This document shows positions 7,730-15,877 of a stretch of 64,000 nt of DNA, piece by piece. The DNA is from Caulobacter radicis (GTDB lineage Bacteria > Pseudomonadota > Alphaproteobacteria > Caulobacterales > Caulobacteraceae). The notes below the pieces were generated by a model. It saw nothing but the letters and a program-made list of their open reading frames with translations. It searched no databases and was not told the DNA's origin. The stretch covers positions 124,001 to 188,000 of the forward strand of contig NZ_QDKO01000020.1 in NCBI RefSeq assembly GCF_003094615.1, written 5' to 3'. The stretch's first letter is position 1. Each line of letters begins with the position of its first letter. The position numbers and the translations under genes were made by a program.

Positions 7730-7869
7730 AAAGTGGCGCCGGCGCCACACTCGTCACACCGCCGCCACAAAATTTCGGTCGCCGACTGGAGGTTTCCCCA
7801 CGGTCCCCCGTCGAAGGCGATAAGAACGCCGCGTCGAGGGGGCGCGGCGGACAAAGGGGTAATTCGAAC

Positions 7870-10800
7870 TTGTCCATGCGTACGAACCAACGCCGCCGGA
7901 CCGTCCGCGGCCTGCTGCTGGCCTCGGCCGCCGTTCTGACCATCGCCGGTCAGGCCGCCGCCCAGGGCTCGCGCCACACCTTCAACATCCCGCCGCAGGA
8001 CGCGGTGTCGGCGCTGCAGACCTACGCCAAGCAGACCGGCAAGCAGGTGCTGTTCCCGTACGAGGCCGCCACCGGCCGCACCACGCCCGCCGTGACCGGC
8101 GACCTGTCGGACGCCGAGGCCCTCAAGCGCCTGGCCGACGCCGCCGGCCTGGTCGTCGCCTCGGACGACGGCAAGACCATCACCCTGCGCGCCGCGCCGG
8201 CCGCCCGCCCCCAGTCGGAAGCCGCCGCGACTGACGCGGCTCCCGAAGAAGTCGCCGAAGTCGAAGCCATCATCGTGGTCGGCAGCCAGATCGAAGGCGC
8301 CCGTACGACCGAAGCCCTCCCCGTCTCGGTCGTGACCGAGAAGGACATCATCGCCACCGGCGCCGTGTCGGGCGACGAGCTGTTCCGCTCGATCCCGCAG
8401 GCCGGCGACGTCCAGTTCCAGGAAGCCCGCACCACCGGCAACCTCAACGACGCCCGCGGCGACGTCTCGTCGCTGAACCTGCGCAGCCTGGGCACCGGCA
8501 ACACCCTGGCCCTGCTGAACGGCCGCCGCGCCGTGCTGCACCCGGGCACCCAGACCGAGAACCTGGTGCCGGTGCAGACCGTCAACACCAACGCCCTGCC
8601 CGTGGCCGGCGTGAAGCGGGTCGAAGTGCTGCGTGACGGCGCCGGCGCCCTCTACGGCTCGGACGCCGTGGCCGGCGTGGTCAACACCGTGCTCGACACC
8701 AAGTTCCAGGGCCTGCGCGTCGAAGCCCAGGTCGGCGGCTCGGAAGGCACGGGCTATCGCGAAGGCACGGTCAACCTGAAGGCCGGCACGCGCCTGGAAG
8801 ACGGCACCCGCCTGACCTTCTTCGGCTCATACACCGCCCACAGCCGCATGATGGCCGACGAGCGCGACTACGCCGCCAGCGAAGACCATCGCGACCGCGT
8901 CGCGAACACCCCCTGGGCCGGCAACACCAGCTTCGACAACCGCTCGACCTCCAGCCCCTGGGGTTCGTTCACGCTGATCCCGTCGTCGACCGCGCCCCGC
9001 CAGAACGGCGTGGCCCTGACCACGTCCGGCGTGTTCCACATCGAGCCGATCGCCAACACCGCCGCCGGCTGCAGCAGCGCGACCCTGTCGGGCGACATCT
9101 GCATCAGGTCGGGCACCATCACCGGCGCCGCCGACCGCGACCTGCGCTACGACGAGAACCCCCAGCGCACCCTCAAGGGCGGCCTGGAGCGGACCAACCT
9201 CTTCAGCACCGTCGAGCGCGATCTCGACAACGGCATGACCTTCTTCGGTGAAGCCGGCTACTACCACGCCCTGTTCACCGGCCAGCGCGAGCAGTCGGCG
9301 CCGATCTCGTCGGCCCCGATCAGCATCGCGGCCAACGCCTACTGGAACCCCTTCGGCCCGACCACCCTGGCCAACGGCAGCGCCAACCCCAACCGCCTGT
9401 CGGGCCTGACCGGCGTCGGCGCCTCGGGCGTGGCGATGAACATCACCACCTATCGCCCGGTGGACGCCGGCCCGCGCACCTACACCGTCACCGAGGACAG
9501 CTACCGCCTGCTGGGCGGCCTGAAGGGCGCGTTCGGCGACGGCTGGAAGTGGGAGTCGGCCGGCCTCTACTCCTTCGCCCGCACGAAGGACAAGACGCAC
9601 AACGCCATCAGCAGCACGCTCTTCCAGCAGGCGCTGAACCGTACGGACTCGACCGCCTACAACCCGTTCAACGGCGGCTCGCAGACCAACTGGTCGGGCG
9701 AGGACGGCACGCCCAACAGCCAGGCGACGATCAATTCGTTCCTGATCGACGTCTATCGCATCAGCGAGACCTCGCTGGCGATGTGGGACTTCAAGGTCTC
9801 CAAGAAGGACCTCTTCTCCCTGCCGGGCGGCGACGTCGGCTTCGCCTCGGGCGTGGAAGTGCGCCGCGAGACCTACAAGGACGACCGTGACGACCGCCTG
9901 GACGGCACGACGACCTACACCAACAGCGTCACCGGCGTGACCTACAACAGCGACGTCCTGGGGGCCTCCGGCTCGCCGGACATCAAGGGCGACCGCGTCA
10001 TCAGCTCGGCCTTCGCCGAACTGGCCGTGCCGATCATCTCGCCCGAGATGAACATCCCGTTCGTCGAGGAAGTCACCCTGCAGCTGGCCGCCCGCGACGA
10101 GTACTATTCGGACTTCGGCAACGTGCTGAAGCCGAAGGGCGCCCTGCTCTGGAAGGTCGGCCAGGGCCTGTCGCTGCGCACCTCGGTGTCGCAGAGCTTC
10201 CGCGCGCCGAACCTGCCGCAATTCTACAGCGAGGGCTCGACCGTCTCGAACGGCCGTCCCGACTACGCCTTCTGCCGGATCAACAACCCGACGGCGACGA
10301 CCTGCGCCAGCACCTCGACGCTGGAAGTGCGCCAGGGCAACAAGGACCTGAAGCCGGAAGACGCCGACAACGCCTCGATCGGCTTCGTCTACCAGCCCAA
10401 GTTCATTCCGGTGGAATACGGCCGCCTGACCCTGACGACCGACTTCTGGTCGATCCGGGAAAAGAACGTCATCGGCATCCTGGGCGGCTACAACCAGATC
10501 GCCTACGACCTGCTGCTGCGCCAGCAGGGCAGCTTCAACCCCAACGTCGTGCGTGACGCCCCGGTCGGCACGAACACCGTCGGCGCCATCTCGTACATCA
10601 GCGACACCTACATGAACCTGCAGCCGCGCGTGGTTCAGGGCGTGGACTTCTCGCTGGCCTACGACCTGGACGACACCCCCTGGGGCGACTTCGGCTTCAA
10701 CCTGAACGTGGCCAAGCTGACCAAGTACGACCAGTCGGCCAGCCCGATCGAGCAGATCCTGCAAGAGGCGATCGCCAGCGGCGCCCTGGCGGGCCTGACC

Positions 10801-11166
10801 GTCTCGTCGGCCGGCAGCCAGATCAAGATGGACGGCTTCCCGGAATTCCGCGGCACGGCCAGCTTCACCTGGCGCAAGGACGGCTGGGGCGCGGGCGCCT
10901 TCGTGAACTATGTCGGCGAGACCTACGACACCGGTCCCGCACAGGTGAACGGCCAGTACTTCCCGATCTCGGACTGGACCACGGTCAGCCTGTACGGCCA
11001 GTACGCCTTCAGCAGCGGCCAGTTCGACGGCTCGACCCTGCGGGTCGGCGTGCGCAACATCGCCGACAAGGAGCCGCCAGTCACCTCGAGCAACTTCGGT
11101 TACTCGGGCGCCCTGCACAACTCGACCGGCCGCTACTGGTACATGAACATCTCCAAGCGGTTCTGA
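7870..11166 (+). CDS. TonB-dependent receptor with STN signalling domain
   Basis: A 1098-residue outer-membrane receptor. A signal peptide (to about residue 32, ending QAAAQG) is followed by the secretin/TonB short N-terminal (STN) domain at about 38-110 (FNIPPQDAVSALQTYAKQTG ... LKRLADAAGL), a TonB-box-like EAIIVVGSQI, the plug (LNGRRAVLHPG ... RVEVLRDGAGALYGSDAVAG) and a beta-barrel ending in the terminal aromatic strand YMNISKRF. The STN domain marks a FecA-type transducer, fitting the FecI/FecR pair upstream. Start: TTG 7870 has AAAGGGG about ten bases upstream; ATG 7876 is the alternative. The ligand is unknown; siderophore, carbohydrate or peptide uptake are all possible. Confidence 0.92.
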   Translation: MSMRTNQRRRTVRGLLLASAAVLTIAGQAAAQGSRHTFNIPPQDAVSALQTYAKQTGKQVLFPYEAATGRTTPAVTGDLSDAEALKRLADAAGLVVASDDGKTITLRAAPAARPQSEAAATDAAPEEVAEVEAIIVVGSQIEGARTTEALPVSVVTEKDIIATGAVSGDELFRSIPQAGDVQFQEARTTGNLNDARGDVSSLNLRSLGTGNTLALLNGRRAVLHPGTQTENLVPVQTVNTNALPVAGVKRVEVLRDGAGALYGSDAVAGVVNTVLDTKFQGLRVEAQVGGSEGTGYREGTVNLKAGTRLEDGTRLTFFGSYTAHSRMMADERDYAASEDHRDRVANTPWAGNTSFDNRSTSSPWGSFTLIPSSTAPRQNGVALTTSGVFHIEPIANTAAGCSSATLSGDICIRSGTITGAADRDLRYDENPQRTLKGGLERTNLFSTVERDLDNGMTFFGEAGYYHALFTGQREQSAPISSAPISIAANAYWNPFGPTTLANGSANPNRLSGLTGVGASGVAMNITTYRPVDAGPRTYTVTEDSYRLLGGLKGAFGDGWKWESAGLYSFARTKDKTHNAISSTLFQQALNRTDSTAYNPFNGGSQTNWSGEDGTPNSQATINSFLIDVYRISETSLAMWDFKVSKKDLFSLPGGDVGFASGVEVRRETYKDDRDDRLDGTTTYTNSVTGVTYNSDVLGASGSPDIKGDRVISSAFAELAVPIISPEMNIPFVEEVTLQLAARDEYYSDFGNVLKPKGALLWKVGQGLSLRTSVSQSFRAPNLPQFYSEGSTVSNGRPDYAFCRINNPTATTCASTSTLEVRQGNKDLKPEDADNASIGFVYQPKFIPVEYGRLTLTTDFWSIREKNVIGILGGYNQIAYDLLLRQQGSFNPNVVRDAPVGTNTVGAISYISDTYMNLQPRVVQGVDFSLAYDLDDTPWGDFGFNLNVAKLTKYDQSASPIEQILQEAIASGALAGLTVSSAGSQIKMDGFPEFRGTASFTWRKDGWGAGAFVNYVGETYDTGPAQVNGQYFPISDWTTVSLYGQYAFSSGQFDGSTLRVGVRNIADKEPPVTSSNFGYSGALHNSTGRYWYMNISKRF

Positions 11167-11192
11167 TCACCGCCCGGAAGATGACTTCGGAG

Positions 11193-11222
11193 GCCCGTCC
11201 ATCTCACGATGGGCGGGCTTTT
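11193..11222 (+). terminator. Rho-independent terminator after the STN receptor
   Basis: The stem GCCCGTCCAT (11193-11202), loop CTCACG and stem ATGGGCGGGC (11209-11218, one G-U pair) are followed by TTTT. It stands 27 bases after the receptor stop and separates it from the kinase gene. Confidence 0.8.
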
Positions 11223-11337
11223 CCGTCTCCGGAGACCGACACGGGGATTTGCCGTGACCCGAAAGTCTTTTTAGGAAATATTCTCCCCACGGTGGCGGAA
11301 CGTTCGTCGCCGGACGAGTCGGGGCTCTTCGAAGATC

Positions 11338-12318
11338 ATGTCGCGGGCGAGCACGCCTCTTCCTGCCGCGTGGGGCTACGCCCTGGCGGTCGCCGCCGCC
11401 GGCGGGGCCTTCGGCGTGCGCTTGGCGCTCAACAGCTGGTTCCCGCCCGGCTTTCCGTACCTGACCTTCTTTCCGGCCATCGTGCTGACCGCCTATTTCG
11501 CGGGGCGCGGCCCGGGCATCCTGTGCGCCGCCCTGTCGGGCCTCTGCGCCTGGTACTTCTTCATCCCGCCGTACGACAGCTTCCACGTCGACTTCGCCAC
11601 GACGGTGGCGATCACGTTCTACGTCTTCGTGGCGGCGGTCGACATCTTCTTCATCGACGGAATGCGCAAGGCCATGCGCCACCTGTCGCGGGAGCGCGAG
11701 GCCCAGGCGCAGCTCGCCCGCAGCCGCGACCTGCTCTATCGCGAAATGCACCACCGGGTGAGCAACAACCTGCAGATGGTCGGCGCGCTGCTGCGCCTGC
11801 AATCGTCGGGCATGAAGGACGAGGACGCCCGCCACGCCCTGGTCGAGGCCGGCGGCCGCATCGAGACCATCGCCAAGATCCAGCGCCAGCTGCACGACCA
11901 GACCGGCGAGCCGACCCCGTTCCGGGCCTTCGCCGAGGCCCTGCTGGACGACGCCGGCCAGGCCTTCGGCGCCCGCCACGCCATCCGCGTCGAGGGCGGC
12001 GAGGATCCGCTGCATCCCGAGCAGGCCACGCCCGTGACCCTGGTCATGCTCGAGTGCTTCAACAACGCCCTGGAGCATGCCTTCGAGGCCGGCAGCGACG
12101 GTCGCATCGTCGTGGCGCTGGAGCAGGAAGGCGACAGCCACGTGCTGACCATCCGCGACAACGGCGCGGGTCCGCCCGCCGGGTTCGAGCCCGCCGCCTC
12201 GCCCAGCCTTGGCCTGCGCATCGTCCACGCCATGGCCCGCCAACTGGGCGGCGCCTTCACCATGGCCCGCGTCGACGGCTGGACGGTCTGCCGGCTGAGC
12301 TACGCGCCGGCGGTTTAG
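11338..12318 (+). CDS. HisKA_2-type membrane sensor histidine kinase (DUF4118)
   Basis: A 326-residue kinase. The N-terminal part has three to four membrane helices with the DUF4118/KdpD-like pattern (PYLTFFPAIVLTAYFAGRGPG). A HisKA_2 dimerisation/phosphoacceptor box REMHHRVSNNLQMV follows (His138/139), then a HATPase with N-box MLECFNNALEHAF and G-box DNGAGPP. Kinases of this class often feed single-domain receivers or the PhyR general stress pathway, but no partner response regulator is adjacent. There is no separate periplasmic sensor, so the membrane segment or an interacting protein may be the input. It is monocistronic, bounded by a terminator upstream and repeats downstream. Confidence 0.88.
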   Translation: MSRASTPLPAAWGYALAVAAAGGAFGVRLALNSWFPPGFPYLTFFPAIVLTAYFAGRGPGILCAALSGLCAWYFFIPPYDSFHVDFATTVAITFYVFVAAVDIFFIDGMRKAMRHLSREREAQAQLARSRDLLYREMHHRVSNNLQMVGALLRLQSSGMKDEDARHALVEAGGRIETIAKIQRQLHDQTGEPTPFRAFAEALLDDAGQAFGARHAIRVEGGEDPLHPEQATPVTLVMLECFNNALEHAFEAGSDGRIVVALEQEGDSHVLTIRDNGAGPPAGFEPAASPSLGLRIVHAMARQLGGAFTMARVDGWTVCRLSYAPAV

Positions 12319-12337
12319 GGGCGCCTGCCTCCCCTCG

Positions 12338-12447
12338 TCGTCATCCCGGCCGCAGCGGAGCGGAGAGCCGGGACCCAGGAGCCGGCGCAATGCGGTTCCC
12401 CTGGGTCCCGGGTCTACGGCGCTACGCGCCTTCGCCCGGGATGACGA
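12338..12447. repeat. Palindromic intergenic repeat (CGTCATCCCGG family)
   Basis: Outer arms CGTCATCCCGG (12339-12349) and CCGGGATGACG (12436-12446) enclose a second mirrored pair, CCGGGACCCAGG and CCTGGGTCCCGGG. The whole is a 110-bp imperfect palindrome between the kinase and the peptidase. Repeats of this look are common between genes of alphaproteobacteria. Confidence 0.75.
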
Positions 12448-12480
12448 TCGTTAGGTGGGAGGCGAAACACAACGCTCAAA

Positions 12481-12515
12481 AAACCTCATACCGAGCTTGT
12501 CGAAGGACGAGGTTT
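12481..12515. repeat. Short palindromic repeat (CGAGCTTGTCGAAGG family)
   Basis: AAACCTC (12481-12487) and GAGGTTT (12509-12515) flank the core CCGAGCTTGTCGAAGGAC, a sequence type frequently scattered between genes of Caulobacter and sphingomonads. It sits 40 bases upstream of the peptidase start. Confidence 0.6.
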
Positions 12516-12554
12516 TCGTCTCAAACACGGGGGCGTTCTCATCGGAGCCCCGCC

Positions 12555-13604
12555 ATGCCTCGTCCCGGTCCCCGCAACCTGATCACCGACGTCGAGGGCC
12601 TGCTGGTCGGCCACGCCCAGGACGAGGCGGTGCGGTCTGGCGTCACCGCCCTGCTCTGCCCCGACGCCTGGACCGCCGGCGTCGACGTCCGCGGCGGCGG
12701 ACCGGGCACCCGCGAGACCGATGTGCTCAAACCCGAGAACAACTTCAGCAAGGCCCACGCCATCTGCCTTTCGGGCGGCTCGGTGTTCGGCCTGGGCGCG
12801 GCCGACGGCGTCGTGGCGGCCTTGTCGGCGGCGGGACGCGGCATCCGCCTGGCCCCGACCTCGCCCGCCATCCCGATCGTGCCGGCGGCCGTGCTGCACG
12901 ACCTGGGCAACGGCGGCGACAAGGACTGGGGCCTGGATCCGCCCTACCGCTGGCTGGGCGTCGAGGCCGCGGCGGCCGCCGACAAGGTGTTCGCCCTGGG
13001 CTCGGTCGGCGCGGGCCTCGGAGCCATGGCGGGCCTGGCCAAGGGCGGGATCGGCAGCGCCTCGCTCGACCTCGGCGAGGGCCTGGTCGTCGGCGCCCTG
13101 GCGGCGGTCAATCCGGTGGGCTCGGTGCGGATGGCAGACGGCGAGACCTTCTGGGCCTGGCCCTGGGAGATCGATGGAGAGTTCGGCGGCAGGCGGCCCG
13201 CGCCCGACGCCCCCGTCGATGCCGAACCGATCCCGGAGAACTCGAAGCTGGCCGCGCTGGGCCGGCTTCAGGCGGGGGCCAACACCACCCTGGCCGTGGT
13301 CGCCGTCACCGCCGACCTGACGACGGCCGAATGCACGCGGCTGGCGATGATGGCCCAGGACGGGCTGGCGCGGGCGATCCGGCCGGTCCACACGCCCTTC
13401 GACGGCGACATCGTCTTCGCCCTGGCGTCAGGCGCGCAGAGCCTGGGCGACGGTCCGGGCCGATCCATTGCTCTGGCTCGGCTGGGCTCGGCGGCGGCCG
13501 ACACCCTGGCGCGAGCCATTGCTCGCGGAGCCTACGAAGCCCAGCGTTCCGAAACTCAGTCCTCGGAGACCGGCGGGACTTCCGGCGGGGCGTCGGCGCC
13601 GTAG
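12555..13604 (+). CDS. P1 family (S58) peptidase, DmpA/NylC-like
   Basis: A 349-residue N-terminal-nucleophile hydrolase precursor. The N-terminal NLITDVEGLLVGHA and CLSGGSVFGLGAADG segments are family hallmarks. The autocleavage/nucleophile site reads GANTTLAVVAV, predicting self-cleavage between Asn243 and Thr244, as in the nylon-oligomer hydrolase NylC; DmpA uses Gly-Ser instead. Members cleave small amides, beta-peptides or N-terminal residues. ATG 12555 has GGAG eight bases upstream. The last 49 bases overlap the 3' end of the convergent marR-like gene; the extra tail after the conserved domain (SETQSSETGGTSGGASAP) is encoded there. The substrate is unknown. Confidence 0.88.
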   Translation: MPRPGPRNLITDVEGLLVGHAQDEAVRSGVTALLCPDAWTAGVDVRGGGPGTRETDVLKPENNFSKAHAICLSGGSVFGLGAADGVVAALSAAGRGIRLAPTSPAIPIVPAAVLHDLGNGGDKDWGLDPPYRWLGVEAAAAADKVFALGSVGAGLGAMAGLAKGGIGSASLDLGEGLVVGALAAVNPVGSVRMADGETFWAWPWEIDGEFGGRRPAPDAPVDAEPIPENSKLAALGRLQAGANTTLAVVAVTADLTTAECTRLAMMAQDGLARAIRPVHTPFDGDIVFALASGAQSLGDGPGRSIALARLGSAAADTLARAIARGAYEAQRSETQSSETGGTSGGASAP

Positions 13605-14083
13605 AGCTGGACGGCGGCGGCTTCCAGGCGGCCCATCAGCCGCTTGAGGGTCGCCACCTCGCCCGGCGCCAGGCCGGCCAGCAGCGCGGCCTCGTAGGCC
13701 AGGGCCAGCGGACGGATCTCGGCGAACAGGCGACGACCGGCGGCGGTCAGTTCCAGCGTGTGCGAGCGGCGGTCGGTGCGGTTGGTGATCCGCGCCACCA
13801 GGCGGCGCTCGACCAGGTCCTGGGCGGCGCGGCTGACGCGCACCTTGTCCATGGCGGTGCGGGCCACGGCCTGGTGCTGGGTCAGCGGGCCCTCGATCAG
13901 GATCGACATCAGACGCCATTGCGGGATCGACAGACCGAAGCGGTCCTCGTAGGCGCGAGCGATCAGGCGACTGACGGCGCTGGAGGCCGTCGCAAGGCGA
14001 TACGGCACATAGTCCGAAAGCGACAGCTGTTCACTGGCGACGTCCGGCGTACCCGGCGTCAGGGATGAGACCGTCGCGGCCAT
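13556..14083 (-). CDS. MarR-family transcriptional regulator
   Basis: A 175-residue winged-helix regulator. After an N-terminal helix (LSDYVPYRLATASSAVSRLI) come the DNA-binding region QWRLMSILIEGPLTQHQAV and the wing motif DRRSHTLELTAAGRRLF, whose D-x-R is the MarR signature. Start ATG 14083 has AGGAAAGGAA upstream. Its 3' end overlaps the convergent peptidase gene by 49 bases, so the two genes share antisense sequence at their tails. Target genes and ligand are not evident; nothing is divergent from it in the 213-bp upstream region, where I see no gene. Confidence 0.85.
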   Translation of the reverse strand: MAATVSSLTPGTPDVASEQLSLSDYVPYRLATASSAVSRLIARAYEDRFGLSIPQWRLMSILIEGPLTQHQAVARTAMDKVRVSRAAQDLVERRLVARITNRTDRRSHTLELTAAGRRLFAEIRPLALAYEAALLAGLAPGEVATLKRLMGRLEAAAVQLYGADAPPEVPPVSED

Positions 14084-14296
14084 GCCTGTTCCTTTCCTCC
14101 TGCTCCGGCCCGCGGCCCGCGAAGACGGAGCCGTCTCTACGCCGAATCACGCCCTGGCAACCCACCGCAGGCGCACCTCGATCTGGCGCCGCGATGAAAA
14201 CGCTCTCAATCGACCGCCTTCAACCATGGCGGAAAGCGGGCGTTTCGCCCGCCGCATGAGCATACGCACCTAACCGCGCTCAACCAAGCGGCGCCT

Positions 14297-15175
14297 TTAG
14301 TGGTCGTGACCGCCGCCGTGGCCGTCGTCGCGCCCGTGGCCGACCTTTGGCGCGGCCTCGGTATGGGTGAGCTGCCTCTGGCAGCGCTCCAGAAGACGCA
14401 GGTTGTCAGGGCTGTTCCAGACGTCGGCGAACTCGACCACGGCCAGCCGCAGGCGGCGCATGTGCTCGCTCCACTCCAGCGGCGGCTCGGGCTTGTGCTC
14501 GTCCTCCTGGTCCTTGCCGTGGACGCCGGCTCCGCAAGTGCAGGCGTGATGCTGCGGCGTGGCGGCCGGGGCGGCCACGGGCGCGCAGTTGGCGTTGACG
14601 ATGACGGTCTGCTTGCTGCTGATCTTCACCTGAGGCGTGGCCAGGGCCAGGCCGCCGACGGTGACCGGCACGCAGCAGATCACGCACTGGCAGGGCGCGG
14701 GGGCCTTGCATGTGGAGGACGGTGCGGACGCCGGCCCGGCCTCGTGACCATGCTTGCCCTCGTCTTTGGCCTTGTGGCCGCAGGTGCAGGACTTGTTGGC
14801 CTTGGGCTCGTGCTTGGCCTCGGGCTTGGGGAAATGGCCCTGGCAGGCCTTATCGAGACTCTTCAGCGCCTTGCCGCAGGCGGCGAACTCGATCAGCGCT
14901 CCGACCCGGGCCTCGACTTCGGCGACCAGCTCCTCGGCGCGACGCAGCAGCTCGCCCGTCGGCGCGCTGGTGGCGGCCACGCAGCGGGCGAGAATCGCCT
15001 TGTGAATGGTCTTGGGCACGTCGCGCCAGCGCTCGTCCCTCCCCTTGCGGCCGGTGAAGCGCCCCGCGCAGAAGGCCAGGGCCGCGACGGCCAGGGTGAT
15101 CAGGGCGATGCCGGCCAGCAAGGTCGGATCGAAGATCGGCACCGGCGTCTCGACCGGAAACTCGGATTGATACAC
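14297..15175 (-). CDS. Membrane-anchored Cys/His-rich protein, possibly metal-binding
   Basis: A 292-residue protein of no family I recognise. One N-terminal membrane helix (LLAGIALITLAVAALAFCAG) is followed by a helical domain containing CGKALKSLDKACQGHF, then a region with repeated C-T-C-G motifs (SCTCGHKAKDEGKHGHE, ACTCGAGVHGKD), a CQCVICC cluster and a C-terminal His/Asp-rich tail (GHGRDDGHGGGHDH). The spacing of Cys and His suggests metal binding, but it does not match known P-type ATPase or CopZ motifs. GTG 15175 is chosen for its strong GGGAGG five bases upstream; ATG 15190 and TTG 15208 are alternatives. It is not obviously in an operon. Confidence 0.7.
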   Translation of the reverse strand: MYQSEFPVETPVPIFDPTLLAGIALITLAVAALAFCAGRFTGRKGRDERWRDVPKTIHKAILARCVAATSAPTGELLRRAEELVAEVEARVGALIEFAACGKALKSLDKACQGHFPKPEAKHEPKANKSCTCGHKAKDEGKHGHEAGPASAPSSTCKAPAPCQCVICCVPVTVGGLALATPQVKISSKQTVIVNANCAPVAAPAATPQHHACTCGAGVHGKDQEDEHKPEPPLEWSEHMRRLRLAVVEFADVWNSPDNLRLLERCQRQLTHTEAAPKVGHGRDDGHGGGHDH

Positions 15176-15256
15176 CCCACCCTCCCGCATGCATCGTTCG
15201 ACGAGCAACGTTACGGTTAACGCATGCGCGTGACGCTTGCACGGCCAAGGTTGGGA

Positions 15257-15520
15257 TCAGCGGCGGGAAATTACCCCGCGGGCGCGGGCGCCCTGGTCAT
15301 AGCGGGTCTCGCCACCATAGACGGCGACTTCGCACAGGATGTCGCCGCCATCCTGGGCGGCCCACAGGTAGTTGCGCTCGACCTCGACGTTGCGGCCGGC
15401 GGGCGAGATGCCGTCGAAGGTGTCTCCCCAGGGAATCACCTTCGACAGTTCGCGCCAGGACAGGGTCATGGCCCGCGACAGCTCGTCGTCGGCCATGGCC
15501 TGCAGGTCGGGATCGCTCAC
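15257..15520 (-). CDS. Small conserved hypothetical protein
   Basis: An 87-residue soluble protein of unknown function beginning MSDPDLQAMADDELSRAMTL, with a WRELSKVIPWGDTFDGISP stretch and two beta-like segments (NYLWAAQDGGDILCEVAVYGG). No signal peptide or membrane segment. It starts seven bases after the stop of the DUF3297 gene on the same strand, so the two are almost certainly co-transcribed. Codon use is like its neighbours. Confidence 0.7.
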   Translation of the reverse strand: MSDPDLQAMADDELSRAMTLSWRELSKVIPWGDTFDGISPAGRNVEVERNYLWAAQDGGDILCEVAVYGGETRYDQGARARGVISRR

Positions 15521-15527
15521 GCGCGTC

Positions 15528-15782
15528 CTACTCGGCCGAGGTTTCGGCGTCGCGGAAGTACGGCACGACCTCGCCTTGCAGCTTGATGGTCATGGCGTTG
15601 CCCTTGCGGTCGACGGTCTTGCCGGCGGTCACCCGCACCCAGCCTTCGCTGACGCAGTATTCGTCGACATTGGTCTTCTCGACGCCCTTGAAGCGGATGC
15701 CGACGCCGCGCTCGAGCGCTTCGGCGTCGTAGTACGGGCTGTCGGGGTTGGCGGACAGGCGGTCGGGAGGCGTATCGCTCAT
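15528..15782 (-). CDS. DUF3297 family protein
   Basis: An 84-residue protein matching DUF3297: DRLSANPDSPYYDAEALERG, GIRFKGVEKTNVDEYCVSEGW and the basic/polar GKTVDRKGNAMTIKLQGEV. The family is widespread in proteobacteria and of unknown role; it is predicted to be a small cytoplasmic beta-rich protein. The Cys in DEYC is conserved in my memory of the family. It is the first gene of a two-gene unit with the 87-residue protein downstream. Confidence 0.82.
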   Translation of the reverse strand: MSDTPPDRLSANPDSPYYDAEALERGVGIRFKGVEKTNVDEYCVSEGWVRVTAGKTVDRKGNAMTIKLQGEVVPYFRDAETSAE

Positions 15783-15877
15783 CGGGTCGGCTTTCGAGAT
15801 CTTGGGGCGGGACGGCCCGCCGAAGCGGGCGTGATAGCGAGGAAAGACGGGAAATCCAAGCGCTTGGGCCGAAAGCC

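Larger units (their letters stand above)
6524..7869. other. 1.35-kb non-coding gap dense in palindromic repeats
   Basis: No convincing gene lies between the FecR-like gene and the STN receptor. Open frames here translate to repeat artefacts such as LPLWGRRSRSDRWG. At least six half-elements of one GC-rich hairpin family and one REP pair are present (listed separately). The middle part, about 6780-7300, holds no recognisable gene, RNA or repeat and is somewhat less GC-rich in places. The receptor promoter, presumably used by the FecI-like sigma factor, should lie in the last hundred or so bases, but I could not identify its elements. Confidence 0.7.

Noticed and set aside
8827..11118. 763-codon minus-strand frame opposite the STN receptor
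   Set aside because: High-GC antisense shadow; the plus strand carries the clear TonB receptor.
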